The notes under the pieces were generated by a model. It did no database searches and was not told where the DNA came from. It worked only from the letters and a program-made list of their open reading frames with translations. This document shows, in pieces, positions 7,733 to 15,489 of a stretch of 38,598 nucleotides of DNA. Both the position numbers and the translations under genes were made by a program. The stretch is taken from positions 1-38,598 of the forward strand of contig JAQVXL010000016.1 in NCBI GenBank assembly GCA_028709235.1, given 5' to 3'. Position 1 is the first letter of the stretch. Each line of letters begins with the position of its first letter. This DNA is from Desulfotomaculaceae bacterium (GTDB lineage: Bacteria; Bacillota; Desulfotomaculia; Desulfotomaculales; Pelotomaculaceae).

Positions 7733-8560
7733 ATGGATCTAATAACTTCTTTTTGCGGTAAAGTAAGAGAAGTGCTTGAGTCAACGGAAAATCAGACAGA
7801 TATTTTTGCCAGATGCCGCGATCTCGTCAGCGGTCTGGCGCTAACCCCCGTCTTTTTAAAAGAAACTTTTCAAAAATATGCAGCTGACGATGAATTTCTG
7901 ATGAACCGTGCGTTAACAGCGGACTCCAACGAAGTTACTCTATATATTGATCCGGACAGGCTCTTTTCGCTCCGCCTTTATATCTGGGATACTGCTAAAT
8001 GCTATCCAATCCATGATCATGGTTCCTGGGGAGTTGTTTCCTGTGTGGCCGGTGTAGTTCTCGAACGTAAATACAAGCGTGTAGATGACGGCAGCAAACC
8101 GGGTTACGCGAAGATCCGTGAAGTAAAGAGCGCCACATTAAAACCTGGAGAAACCACTGTTGTGCTCCCATTAAATCAAGGTATCCATAAGATGGAAAGC
8201 GTTTGCCAGGATTCCTCGTCTATCAGCCTGCATCTTTATGGAAAACCATTAATACGGCGGGGTTACCTGGAGTGCTATAATATCCATAAAGATACTGTTT
8301 ACAGGATCATGTCTCCTTATAGATATACCAGAGCTTATGTTTTAAAAGCTCTGGGCAGTATTAAGGAAGACTGGTCAGCTGAAATTCTGGAACAAGCCCT
8401 TATGGACAAACCTTATATGCGTTATGAAGCTTTGCGGTCCCTGGCGCTGGTAGACAAGGCAACGGCATTAAAATATTTAGAGACGGAAAATGTGGGGGAG
8501 GCTCCTTTAAAAGAAAAGTTTGGCGACTTGTATGAAGCGATAAAAAAACAAGGTGAATAA
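7733..8560 (+). CDS. Cysteine-dioxygenase-type cupin with helical-repeat tail
   Basis: The 275-residue protein has an N-terminal cupin of the cysteine dioxygenase (CDO) family, Fe(II) enzymes that oxidise thiols to sulfinic acids. The iron ligands are visible as His94 and His96 (HDHG) and His152 (GIHKM). The catalytic triad Ser165-x-His167-x-Tyr169 (SLHLYGKP) is kept. The cysteine that crosslinks to tyrosine in mammalian CDO is absent, as in most bacterial enzymes. Residues about 200-275 form short helical repeats (YVLKALGSIKEDWSAEILEQAL, YMRYEALRSLALVDKATALKYL) like HEAT or PBS-lyase repeats, which is unusual for CDO. It is co-transcribed with the QueG-like gene two bases upstream. An oxygen-dependent enzyme fits the nearby oxygen-defence genes; the true substrate (cysteine or another thiol) is not shown. 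Confidence 0.85.
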   Translation: MDLITSFCGKVREVLESTENQTDIFARCRDLVSGLALTPVFLKETFQKYAADDEFLMNRALTADSNEVTLYIDPDRLFSLRLYIWDTAKCYPIHDHGSWGVVSCVAGVVLERKYKRVDDGSKPGYAKIREVKSATLKPGETTVVLPLNQGIHKMESVCQDSSSISLHLYGKPLIRRGYLECYNIHKDTVYRIMSPYRYTRAYVLKALGSIKEDWSAEILEQALMDKPYMRYEALRSLALVDKATALKYLETENVGEAPLKEKFGDLYEAIKKQGE

Positions 8561-8706
8561 CTTTTACTTTTTAAAACTTCTAAAAAGCTGAGAATTTTTG
8601 TCTGTTCCTTTATGGCGCTTATTTAAAGACTCCTATGATCATGGCACTACCCTGAAAAGAGAAAGGTACATTTAAATTTCGTATTTTCTTGAATTTTCCT
8701 TAAAAT

Positions 8707-8730
8707 CACCTTGTAAATGGTGTTTTTTTT
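8707..8730 (+). terminator. Terminator after the cupin operon
   Basis: CACC (8707-8710) pairs with GGTG (8719-8722) and is followed by eight Ts. An A-run before the stem can pair with the Ts. The stem is short, so strength is uncertain. Confidence 0.5.
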
Positions 8731-8807
8731 CTTTTTGCAGGTTTATCGGGATATTGAGTCGAATTGTTCTGTATTGGTTTTTCTGAAGGGAGGCGGCTGC
8801 GGCTGTA

Positions 8808-10406
8808 ATGAGTACAATCCCATTAAAAGAGCGCTTTTTTAGCGATCAGCGGTTTTTACCCAAAGCAGTTGCCTGGTTTCTTTTTTTCGTTTTTCTTGTA
8901 TTTTTAGCAGGGAGATATTATACCGTTATCGGAGCGGAAATCTACCCTGTGCTCCACATGGTAATCGAGTTTGTCATTGTGGTAGTGGCTATATGCGCCG
9001 CTTTGATGAGCTGGTATGATTATAAATATAAACACGAACTAAAAATGCTGTTACTTTCGCTGACCTTCTGCCTGGTGGCTCCTTTTGAATTTGCGCACGC
9101 TCTTTCTTATATGGGTATGCCTGACTTTATTACACCCAACACAGTCGACAAGGCCTCAACCCTGTTTATTATTACAAAATTGATACTGGCTGTTGGTTTG
9201 TTCGTCGCCGTGGTTTTTGGCGAAAAAATTGTAGTGATTCACAGGTCGGCCTTGATTCCCGCGTTATCATTTCTATTAAGCGCCGGCGCAATTTATCTCA
9301 TAGTCACGAACCTCGCTGTTCTGCCTGATATGTATGATGTGGCGGCAGGCAGCCAGACCACCCTCAAAGTCTTTTTAGGTTACCTGGTTATAGCAATCGA
9401 AGCTGTCGCCGCGCTCTGGATCCTGACGAAGAAGTGGGCGCAAAACAAGGATCTCTATCTGGGCATGGCGCTTATTATTATAATTATGAGTGATCTAGCA
9501 TTTACCTATTATTTTAGCCCGTACGACACTTATAATTTACTTGGCCATATATTCCAGGTGTTTTCTTTTGCTTTCATATTCAAGGCGATCATAGACGACG
9601 CCCTGGGCATGCTTTATGAAACGAATAAGACCCTGGCCAGGCAGTGGGAAATGCTGTCTGAAAAAAACCAGCAGCTGCTGGAAGCGGACCGCTTAAAAGA
9701 TGAGTTCCTCGCTAACACCAACCATGAGCTACGGACTCCTCTTTCTGCTATCATAGCTTTTACTGAAATACTGTTGGATGAACGTACCGGGCCGCTGAAT
9801 GCGATTCAGAAAGATTATCTGGAGGAGGTTAGCGACAGCGGCAAGGAACTGCTTGACCGGATTAACGGATTTCTGGATTTGTCAAAAATAGCCGCCGGTA
9901 AGACAGTTTTATATAAAGAAGAGATGAATGTTTATGAACTGATAGATGATGTTTTAAGCAAGATGAGACCTCTTTTTAACCAGAAGAGTATCACCCTTGA
10001 ACTTATGCGTGCCGATGTTGCGGTAAAGGTTTGGGCGGATCGGGAAAAAACAAGGCAGATATTGACCAACCTGCTTTCTAATGCATTAAAATTTACTGCT
10101 CCAGGCGGACGGGTAACTGTGGAGGTTAGGCTGGACGATGTCGCTAACAGGATTTTCATATCCGTAACAGATACTGGTATTGGTATAGAAAAATCAGACC
10201 TGGAAAAGATTTTTCAACCTTTTCAGCAGGTAGATGGTACCACTGCCAGAAAATACAGTGGCACCGGCATAGGTCTTACACTTGCCAAAAAACTGGTTGA
10301 CTTGCATGGAGGGACTATTGAAGTTGAAAGCAAAATAAATAAAGGCAGTATATTTACCTTTATGCTGCCAACGGAAGAGACTGAAGAAAAAGGAAAGGTG
10401 AGCTAA
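8808..10406 (+). CDS. Membrane sensor histidine kinase with MASE3-type sensor
   Basis: The 532-residue protein has about eight membrane helices in residues 1-265, including the segments HMVIEFVIVVVAICAALMSW and FAHALSYMGMPDF. The histidine, glutamate and AYxGMPDF-like pattern match the MASE3 sensor domain, whose ligand is unknown. A short coiled coil (residues 270-297) leads to the HisKA domain with phospho-acceptor His306 in NHELRTPL. The HATPase follows, with NLLSNALKF (N box), DTGIGIEKSD (G1), FQPFQQ (F box) and GTGIGLTLAKKL (G2). It is an intact, active-type kinase. The regulator starts two bases after its stop, so it is the cognate partner. The ATG follows GGGAGG at 8789-8794 with a longish spacing. 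Confidence 0.92.
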   Translation: MSTIPLKERFFSDQRFLPKAVAWFLFFVFLVFLAGRYYTVIGAEIYPVLHMVIEFVIVVVAICAALMSWYDYKYKHELKMLLLSLTFCLVAPFEFAHALSYMGMPDFITPNTVDKASTLFIITKLILAVGLFVAVVFGEKIVVIHRSALIPALSFLLSAGAIYLIVTNLAVLPDMYDVAAGSQTTLKVFLGYLVIAIEAVAALWILTKKWAQNKDLYLGMALIIIIMSDLAFTYYFSPYDTYNLLGHIFQVFSFAFIFKAIIDDALGMLYETNKTLARQWEMLSEKNQQLLEADRLKDEFLANTNHELRTPLSAIIAFTEILLDERTGPLNAIQKDYLEEVSDSGKELLDRINGFLDLSKIAAGKTVLYKEEMNVYELIDDVLSKMRPLFNQKSITLELMRADVAVKVWADREKTRQILTNLLSNALKFTAPGGRVTVEVRLDDVANRIFISVTDTGIGIEKSDLEKIFQPFQQVDGTTARKYSGTGIGLTLAKKLVDLHGGTIEVESKINKGSIFTFMLPTEETEEKGKVS

Positions 10407-10408
10407 TT

Positions 10409-11098
<690 letters not shown>

Positions 11099-11102
11099 GA
11101 AG

Positions 11103-11128
11103 ACGTTTTTATATAACGTTTTTTTTTT
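11103..11128 (+). terminator. Terminator after the kinase-regulator operon
   Basis: ACGTT (11103-11107) and AACGT (11115-11119) form a small stem followed by about ten Ts. It separates the two-component operon from the SOD pair, which has its own possible -10 element, TATAAT at 11175-11180. Confidence 0.6.
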
Positions 11129-11209
11129 AATAAATTCTTAATAGTTTTATAATTTGCCCATAAGTAACTCCGGCTATAATGGCTTTAATGACAAGGAGGC
11201 CAAGGGCAA

Positions 11210-11827
11210 ATGGATGAGGAGAGTTTACTGGATATCTATGACGGGTTTCCCAGGGAGTTTTTAGATGAGCATTATACACGCTACCTGGCGGACCATGAAA
11301 ACAAGATAAAGGAAATTGAAGCCAGGCTGCTCAAGGTTGACATGTCCATGGCCAATCCGATATATTGCACTCTCCGGTCTCTGAATATTGAGTACACACA
11401 TGCCCTTAATTCAGTAAAACTGCATAAATATTATTTTGAAAACATAGCAAATAAAGCGTCAGCCCCACCGTCAACGGAAATGTTGGGCATGCTTGAGCGC
11501 AATTTCGGCTCCCCGCAGGAGTGGGAAAAACAATTTTTTGCGCTGGCGATGTGCGCCAGGGGGTGGGTAGTATTAGGTCTCGACCTGGAGGAAGGCACGC
11601 TTAGAAATTATTTCTCGGATAGCCATGCAGAGGGCGTATGGTCAGTGGCGCCGTTACTTGTTTTAGATGTATATGAACACGCATACTGTACAACGTTTCC
11701 GAACCGGAGAGATTATATCAGGGTGTTTTTAAAAAACGTGAACTGGGCAGTGGTAAACAAAAGACTGTATAATGCTATGAATATGTATAATAGTAGAACA
11801 GCGAATCTTAGCCGGGGAGGTAGATAA
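11210..11827 (+). CDS. Divergent Fe/Mn superoxide dismutase-like protein
   Basis: The 205-residue protein has the Fe/Mn-SOD fold but is far from the canonical enzyme encoded next to it. All four metal ligands appear kept: His21 (DEHYTRY), His72 (LHKYYFENI), Asp153 and His157 (LDVYEHAY). The usual tryptophan after the second ligand is replaced (YYFEN instead of FWEN). The first-ligand region reads HYTRY rather than HHxxHHxxY, so the substrate-gateway residues differ. It also lacks the canonical N-terminal LPELPYAYNALEP. AAGGAGG precedes the ATG. It may be a true SOD, a peroxide-active variant or a metal-binding relative; only enzymology would tell. It is likely co-transcribed with the canonical gene 60 bases downstream. 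Confidence 0.85.
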   Translation: MDEESLLDIYDGFPREFLDEHYTRYLADHENKIKEIEARLLKVDMSMANPIYCTLRSLNIEYTHALNSVKLHKYYFENIANKASAPPSTEMLGMLERNFGSPQEWEKQFFALAMCARGWVVLGLDLEEGTLRNYFSDSHAEGVWSVAPLLVLDVYEHAYCTTFPNRRDYIRVFLKNVNWAVVNKRLYNAMNMYNSRTANLSRGGR

Positions 11828-11887
11828 GTAAGGTTTTTGTCTTAAATGAGAATTATAGTACTAATTAATATTAAGGAGGTCATTTAA

Positions 11888-12490
11888 ATGCCAAAATATC
11901 AACTGCCGGAACTACCCTACGCTTATAATGCCCTGGAGCCTTATTACGATGAGCAGACAGTGAAACTACACCATGACGCCCACCATAAATCTTATGTAGA
12001 CGGGCTCAACAATGCCGATGCAAAATTAGCGGAAGCCCGGGAAAAAGGAGATTTCAGCCTGATTAAACACTGGGAGAGAGAGTTGGCTTTTCATGGGTCG
12101 GGGCACATCTTGCACACATTATTCTGGGAAAGCATGAAACCGAACGGGGGCGGTCCGGCTACAGGAAAAATAGCGGAGATGATCGACAGGGACTTTGGCG
12201 GCTTTGAAAATTTCAAGAAGCAGTTTTCAGCTGCGGCAGTGGCGGTGGAAGGTTCTGGATGGGCTCTGTTATGCTGCAATCCATCTTTAGGAAAGCTGGA
12301 GATTATGACCGCCGAAAAGCACCAGAATCTTACCATATGGGGTTTGCTGCCCGTGCTCGCTCTGGATGTCTGGGAGCACGCTTACTACCTGAAATATCAG
12401 AATAAGCGAGCCGCCTGGGTGGAAGCCTGGTGGAACCTGGTTGACTGGGACGGGGCCAACAACAGGTGCAAATGTACCTGCGGAGAATAG
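11888..12490 (+). CDS. sodA: Superoxide dismutase, Fe/Mn type
   Basis: The 200-residue enzyme converts superoxide to oxygen and hydrogen peroxide in the cytoplasm. The family opening YQLPELPYAYNALEPYYDE is intact. Metal ligands are His28, His76 (GHILHTLFWE), Asp160 and His164 (LDVWEHAYYLKY). The SGWALL and NLVDWDGANN segments are standard. The sequence alone does not decide between iron and manganese. The protein ends in RCKCTCGE, a three-cysteine tail not usual for SOD. A strong AAGGAGGT lies eight bases before the ATG. With the rubrerythrin and ferritin-like genes in this window it forms part of the oxygen defence of an anaerobe. Confidence 0.96.
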   Translation: MPKYQLPELPYAYNALEPYYDEQTVKLHHDAHHKSYVDGLNNADAKLAEAREKGDFSLIKHWERELAFHGSGHILHTLFWESMKPNGGGPATGKIAEMIDRDFGGFENFKKQFSAAAVAVEGSGWALLCCNPSLGKLEIMTAEKHQNLTIWGLLPVLALDVWEHAYYLKYQNKRAAWVEAWWNLVDWDGANNRCKCTCGE

Positions 12491-12530
12491 CCTCCTCATA
12501 TGAAATAATGGTATACGGGTGTATTTTATA

Positions 12531-12550
12531 GGCCGGGTTATTGCCCGGCC
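12531..12550. terminator. GC-rich hairpin after sodA
   Basis: GGCCGGG (12531-12537) pairs perfectly with CCCGGCC (12544-12550) around a six-base loop. No long T-run follows (ACATTTAAAG), so it may be a weak terminator or an mRNA-stabilising hairpin rather than a standard intrinsic terminator. Confidence 0.5.
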
Positions 12551-12755
12551 ACATTTAAAGATTTTGGTTAATATGCTGTGGACTGCGCTTGGATAATAGT
12601 ATTAATTGGCATCCTGGCAGCGAGCGCGATATGTTTTATCGATTAGCCCACCGCTGTTTATTTTCAATGGATTTATCTCTAACATCATTATTATGCAATG
12701 ATCATAATATTTTTATGGGAAACTAAGAAATAAGTTTTAATGAGGGAGGGATAAA

Positions 12756-12830
12756 ATGCTTAGGAAAAGATACATGCTACGGGCAGTAGCCCACTGCAAA
12801 GGCGGCTGTTTACTTTGCTCCTGGGCATGA
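12756..12830 (+). CDS. Possible 24-residue cysteine-rich leader peptide
   Basis: A 24-codon frame, too short for ordinary gene calling, starts at an ATG five bases after GGGAGGG, one of the better ribosome binding sites in this part of the window. It reads MLRKRYMLRAVAHCKGGCLLCSWA, with a basic N-terminus and three cysteines spaced CxxxCxxC. The stop is 73 bases before the aldo/keto reductase start. It could be an attenuation leader sensing cysteine supply, a small metal-binding peptide, or a chance frame inside a structured leader RNA, because the same bases form nested stems. No homology is claimed. Confidence 0.35.
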   Translation: MLRKRYMLRAVAHCKGGCLLCSWA

Positions 12831-12852
12831 GCTAAAACTGCCCATTCGTATC
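12769..12852 (+). promoter_or_regulatory. Structured leader RNA before the aldo/keto reductase
   Basis: Nested complementarity is visible. GATAC (12769-12773) pairs with GTATC (12848-12852), and GGGCAGT (12781-12787) with ACTGCCC (12837-12843). Inside, GCCCA (12789-12793) can pair with TGGGC (12822-12826), which itself sits in the loop of a GCTC/GAGC hairpin (12817-12832), giving a possible pseudoknot. This is more structure than expected by chance in an 84-base stretch and suggests a cis-regulatory RNA. I cannot assign it to a known riboswitch class. It overlaps the small cysteine-rich frame, so translation and folding may compete. Confidence 0.4.
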
Positions 12853-12903
12853 ATCTTCTGAAAAGGCTGCCCTTAAGAAAAATCGGGAAAAGGAGCTTTT
12901 TAA

Positions 12904-14070
12904 ATGCAGTACAGAAAATTTGGCAGTCTAGACTGGCAGGTTTCGGCCCTGGGTTTCGGGTGTATGCGTCTGCCTACGGTTGACGGGAAACCTTTGAGCG
13001 GCAATATCGACGAGCACGAATCTATCCGGATGATCCGCCATGCCATTGACCGCGGCGTCAACTATGTTGACACAGCGTATCCATATCACGAAAAAAACAG
13101 CGAGATTGTAACGGGTAAGGCACTGCAAGATGGATACAGGGAGAAAATCAAACTTGCCACCAAGTCGCCGGTCTGGTCCATAAAAAAAACAGAGGATTTC
13201 GACAGGTATTTGAATGAACAGCTTAATAAGCTTCAGACCGATCACATTGACTTTTACCTGTTTCACGGGCTGGATAAAAAAAACTGGATTAACGTGGTCC
13301 TCAAACTTAATCTGCTGCAAAGAGCGGAATCAGCCTTGCGGGAAGGCAAAATCGGGCATATAGGGTTTTCATTTCATGACCGGTATGAAGTATTCCAGGA
13401 CATTATTGACGGGTATGAGGCCTGGGCATTTTGTCAGATTCAGTATAATTACATGGACACCCAACACCAGGCCGGGACCAGAGGACTGCGGTACGCGGCC
13501 TCCAAAGGGCTGGCCGTGGTGATCATGGAGCCGCTGCTGGGAGGAAGGCTGGCAAAACCGCCTGCTCCGGTGCTGGAGGTGTTTGAAGGCTGCGGCGAAA
13601 AAACCCCTGTTGATTGGGCGCTGCAGTGGGTCTGGAACCAACCGGAAGTGTCGCTGCTGCTCAGTGGTATGAGCAACATGAGCCAGGTTGAGGAAAACAT
13701 TGCCTCAGCGGACGTTTCCGGTGTAGGCTCCATGGGAGCGGAGGAATTAAATGTTATTGAACGGGCCAGTGAGAAGTACAGGGGTATGACTCTGATCCCG
13801 TGCACCAAATGCGGTTACTGCCTGCCGTGTCCCAGTGGAGTCAACATCCCGAGGAATATTAAATTGTTTAACGATGGCTATACTTATGGAGACGCAGAAT
13901 TCGGTCGCGGAACTTACGCTAATTATATGGCGGAGGCCAACCGGGCCGGCTCATGTGTCCAATGTAAGGCATGTGAGGAAAAATGCCCCCAGCAAATAAG
14001 AGTCAGTGAGTGGATGCGCAAAATTCACGCTGTGTTGGGGGAAGGTAAGCCCTACCCTGTTTGTAAATAA
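12904..14070 (+). CDS. Aldo/keto reductase with C-terminal ferredoxin motifs
   Basis: The 388-residue protein combines an aldo/keto reductase barrel (residues about 1-280) with a C-terminal [4Fe-4S] segment. The barrel shows the family opening YRKFGSLDWQVSALGFGCMRLP, the catalytic Asp and Tyr in VDTAYPYHEKNSE, Lys in LATKSPV and His in LFHGLD. The tail holds CTKCGYCLPCPSGVNIP and CVQCKACEEKCPQQI. This architecture is common in clostridia and methanogens and is thought to link NAD(P)H or ferredoxin to an unknown carbonyl substrate. AAAAGGAG precedes the ATG. A structured leader (12769-12852) suggests post-transcriptional control. Confidence 0.93.
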   Translation: MQYRKFGSLDWQVSALGFGCMRLPTVDGKPLSGNIDEHESIRMIRHAIDRGVNYVDTAYPYHEKNSEIVTGKALQDGYREKIKLATKSPVWSIKKTEDFDRYLNEQLNKLQTDHIDFYLFHGLDKKNWINVVLKLNLLQRAESALREGKIGHIGFSFHDRYEVFQDIIDGYEAWAFCQIQYNYMDTQHQAGTRGLRYAASKGLAVVIMEPLLGGRLAKPPAPVLEVFEGCGEKTPVDWALQWVWNQPEVSLLLSGMSNMSQVEENIASADVSGVGSMGAEELNVIERASEKYRGMTLIPCTKCGYCLPCPSGVNIPRNIKLFNDGYTYGDAEFGRGTYANYMAEANRAGSCVQCKACEEKCPQQIRVSEWMRKIHAVLGEGKPYPVCK

Positions 14071-14080
14071 TTAATATTGC

Positions 14081-14108
14081 TTGAAAAAATGAAATCACAA
14101 TATATAAT
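14081..14108 (+). promoter_or_regulatory. Sigma-A-like promoter for the thioredoxin-like gene
   Basis: TTGAAA (14081-14086), a 16-base spacer and TATAAT (14103-14108) make a good vegetative promoter. It leaves an untranslated leader of roughly 165 bases before the TTG start at 14281. A second possible -10 box lies near 14222. Confidence 0.45.
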
Positions 14109-14280
14109 TATTTGGTATTATTATGCTCATACATATTGTATCAATATTTTTTATGCTTAAAACTAACTAAACGGCTGAAGATGGTAATATTATGCGGTAG
14201 CTGACTGTAAGTAAAATTTCCTATAATAATGAAAGGCAGGAGGCTTCAAAAATCAGATTCCATAAGTGGGAGGTGCTCTT

Positions 14281-14526
14281 TTGGAGATCAAGGTACTCGG
14301 GGCGGGATGCCCGCGGTGTCACCAGTTGATGATGGAGGTGATCAACACACTTGCTGAAATGGATCTGGACGCTGGTGTTAACATGGTAGAAGACAAACAG
14401 TTGATCAGTTCCTACAATGTAAATTCTTTACCGGCAATAGTGATTAACGGCAAGGTCAAGACCGAAGGCAAGATTCCTAACCGGAAAGAAATTAAAAAAC
14501 TTATTATCACAGAAAACGAGCTTTAA
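14281..14526 (+). CDS. Small thioredoxin-fold protein (redox-active disulfide type)
   Basis: The 81-residue protein matches the small thioredoxin/glutaredoxin-like family typified by MTH895 and TM0996. The redox motif CPRC follows the first strand (EIKVLGAGCPRC), and the cis-proline strand SLPAIVINGKVKTEGK is present. Such proteins reduce disulfides or pass electrons in the cytoplasm. The partner is unknown, and no reductase gene is adjacent. The TTG at 14281 is preferred over the GTG at 14266 because GGGAGGTG falls between them at proper spacing and relatives begin with the beta strand. Confidence 0.88.
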   Translation: MEIKVLGAGCPRCHQLMMEVINTLAEMDLDAGVNMVEDKQLISSYNVNSLPAIVINGKVKTEGKIPNRKEIKKLIITENEL

Positions 14527-14687
14527 ATGATAGTTGGTGGATATAAAAATAGCTAAAGGTATAATTACTACTGTGGCTGGTTAAAATAATAAAGTGTAAG
14601 ATATGACTTGTATCTTGCTTCATAAAGGTATATAGTTATATTTGTGTTGATATGCCGAAAGGTAAATTTGGGAGGTTATGTTTGATA

Positions 14688-14885
14688 ATGCAAGGTAAGG
14701 TAAAATGGTTTAATGCGGGTAAAGGATTTGGTTTTATTGAAACCGAGGAAGGCAACGATGTCTTTGTGCATTTTTCTTCAATCCAATCAGAGGGTTTCAA
14801 AACGCTGGACGAAGGAGAAAGTGTGGAATTTGACGTTGTCCAGGGTGCACGAGGTCCTCAGGCCGCAAACGTTGTTAAATTATAA
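14688..14885 (+). CDS. Cold shock protein (CspA family)
   Basis: The 65-residue protein is a single OB-fold cold shock domain that binds single-stranded RNA or DNA and melts mRNA structure. RNP1 (GKGFGFIE) and RNP2 (VFVHFSSI) are intact, and the start [16 protein letters not shown] and end [11 protein letters not shown] are standard. GGAGG lies upstream; a TTG at 14682 is spaced better than the ATG at 14688, and would add only Met-Ile. The 160-base upstream leader is AT-rich, as usual for csp genes, but I do not recognise a specific cold-shock element. A strong terminator follows. Confidence 0.95.
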   Translation: MQGKVKWFNAGKGFGFIETEEGNDVFVHFSSIQSEGFKTLDEGESVEFDVVQGARGPQAANVVKL

Positions 14886-14908
14886 AAAAAATGATTTCCT
14901 TATATAAT

Positions 14909-15262
14909 TTAACGATTTTTAGCAAACAGCCGGCGATGCCGGCTGTTTTGCTTTATACGGGAGTTTTTTAAAAAATCATACTTCACGAAGCACAGGTAAT
15001 TTTCTAAAAAGCTATTTATTGTTATTTTATCGAGCCGAATAAAATTACCTTCATCGTAGAATCCTACCTTCTGAGGAGATAATAAACTTAGCTGTTTTCG
15101 TAAGATTCTTTCGTAACGTATACGTCCTGAGAGATATGCTGTTACAAAAATTTTTCCAACAAATGGGGTGATAGTTCTTTTACAGTAATCTAGCAAATTG
15201 GTAACATTTTTATTAATATAAATCCCATTTTTGTTAAAGCTAATAACAGATTCCGGTGGCAC
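14909..15262 (-). pseudogene. Unrecognised leftward frame, possibly a gene remnant
   Basis: A 117-codon frame beginning at a GTG reads like a real protein in its middle (VGFYDEGNFIRLDKITINSF, FVKYDFLKN). However, no ribosome binding site precedes the start, and the last 14 codons run through the cold-shock terminator hairpin at 14921-14952. That suggests the natural end of the gene is lost, or that the frame is accidental. The alternative is 604 bases without a gene (14886-15489) holding only the terminator and the spoVT promoter. No family is recognised. Confidence 0.25.
14921..14952. terminator. Strong bidirectional terminator after the cold shock gene
   Basis: The arm AGCAAACAGCCGGC pairs with GCCGGCTGTTTTGCT around a three-base loop GAT. 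T-rich sequence flanks it on both sides, so it can stop transcription from either direction. Confidence 0.8.
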
Positions 15263-15441
15263 GTTCAGGGATTGGCAATCTGAGGCCTTTTAAGATGTGA
15301 CAACTTTGCTGACAGGTACCTGGGATTTTTGTCAGTATTGCAGCATTTTTTACCGTAGTAGATTTCCTGGATTTTTTAACGGCACCCACCTTTATTTTTC
15401 TGGATGGAGCATGAAAACCCTCTTAAGGGCTCAATGGATCC

Positions 15442-15469
15442 GTATAAGTATATATGGATAAGCATACTA
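15442..15469 (+). promoter_or_regulatory. Sigma-G-like promoter of spoVT
   Basis: GTATA (15442-15446), a 16-base spacer and CATACTA (15463-15469) fit the forespore sigma-F/G pattern (GnATA ... CATnnTA). In Bacillus subtilis spoVT is known to be sigma-G dependent, so position and pattern agree. The -10 box ends 20 bases before the TTG start. Confidence 0.5.
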
Positions 15470-15489
15470 ATAAGAAAGGGTGACAAAGA

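Noticed and set aside
12817-12832. ZTP (pfl) riboswitch
   Set aside because: The loop CCTGGGCA resembles the 3' part of the class, but the required upstream P1-P2 domain is not present.
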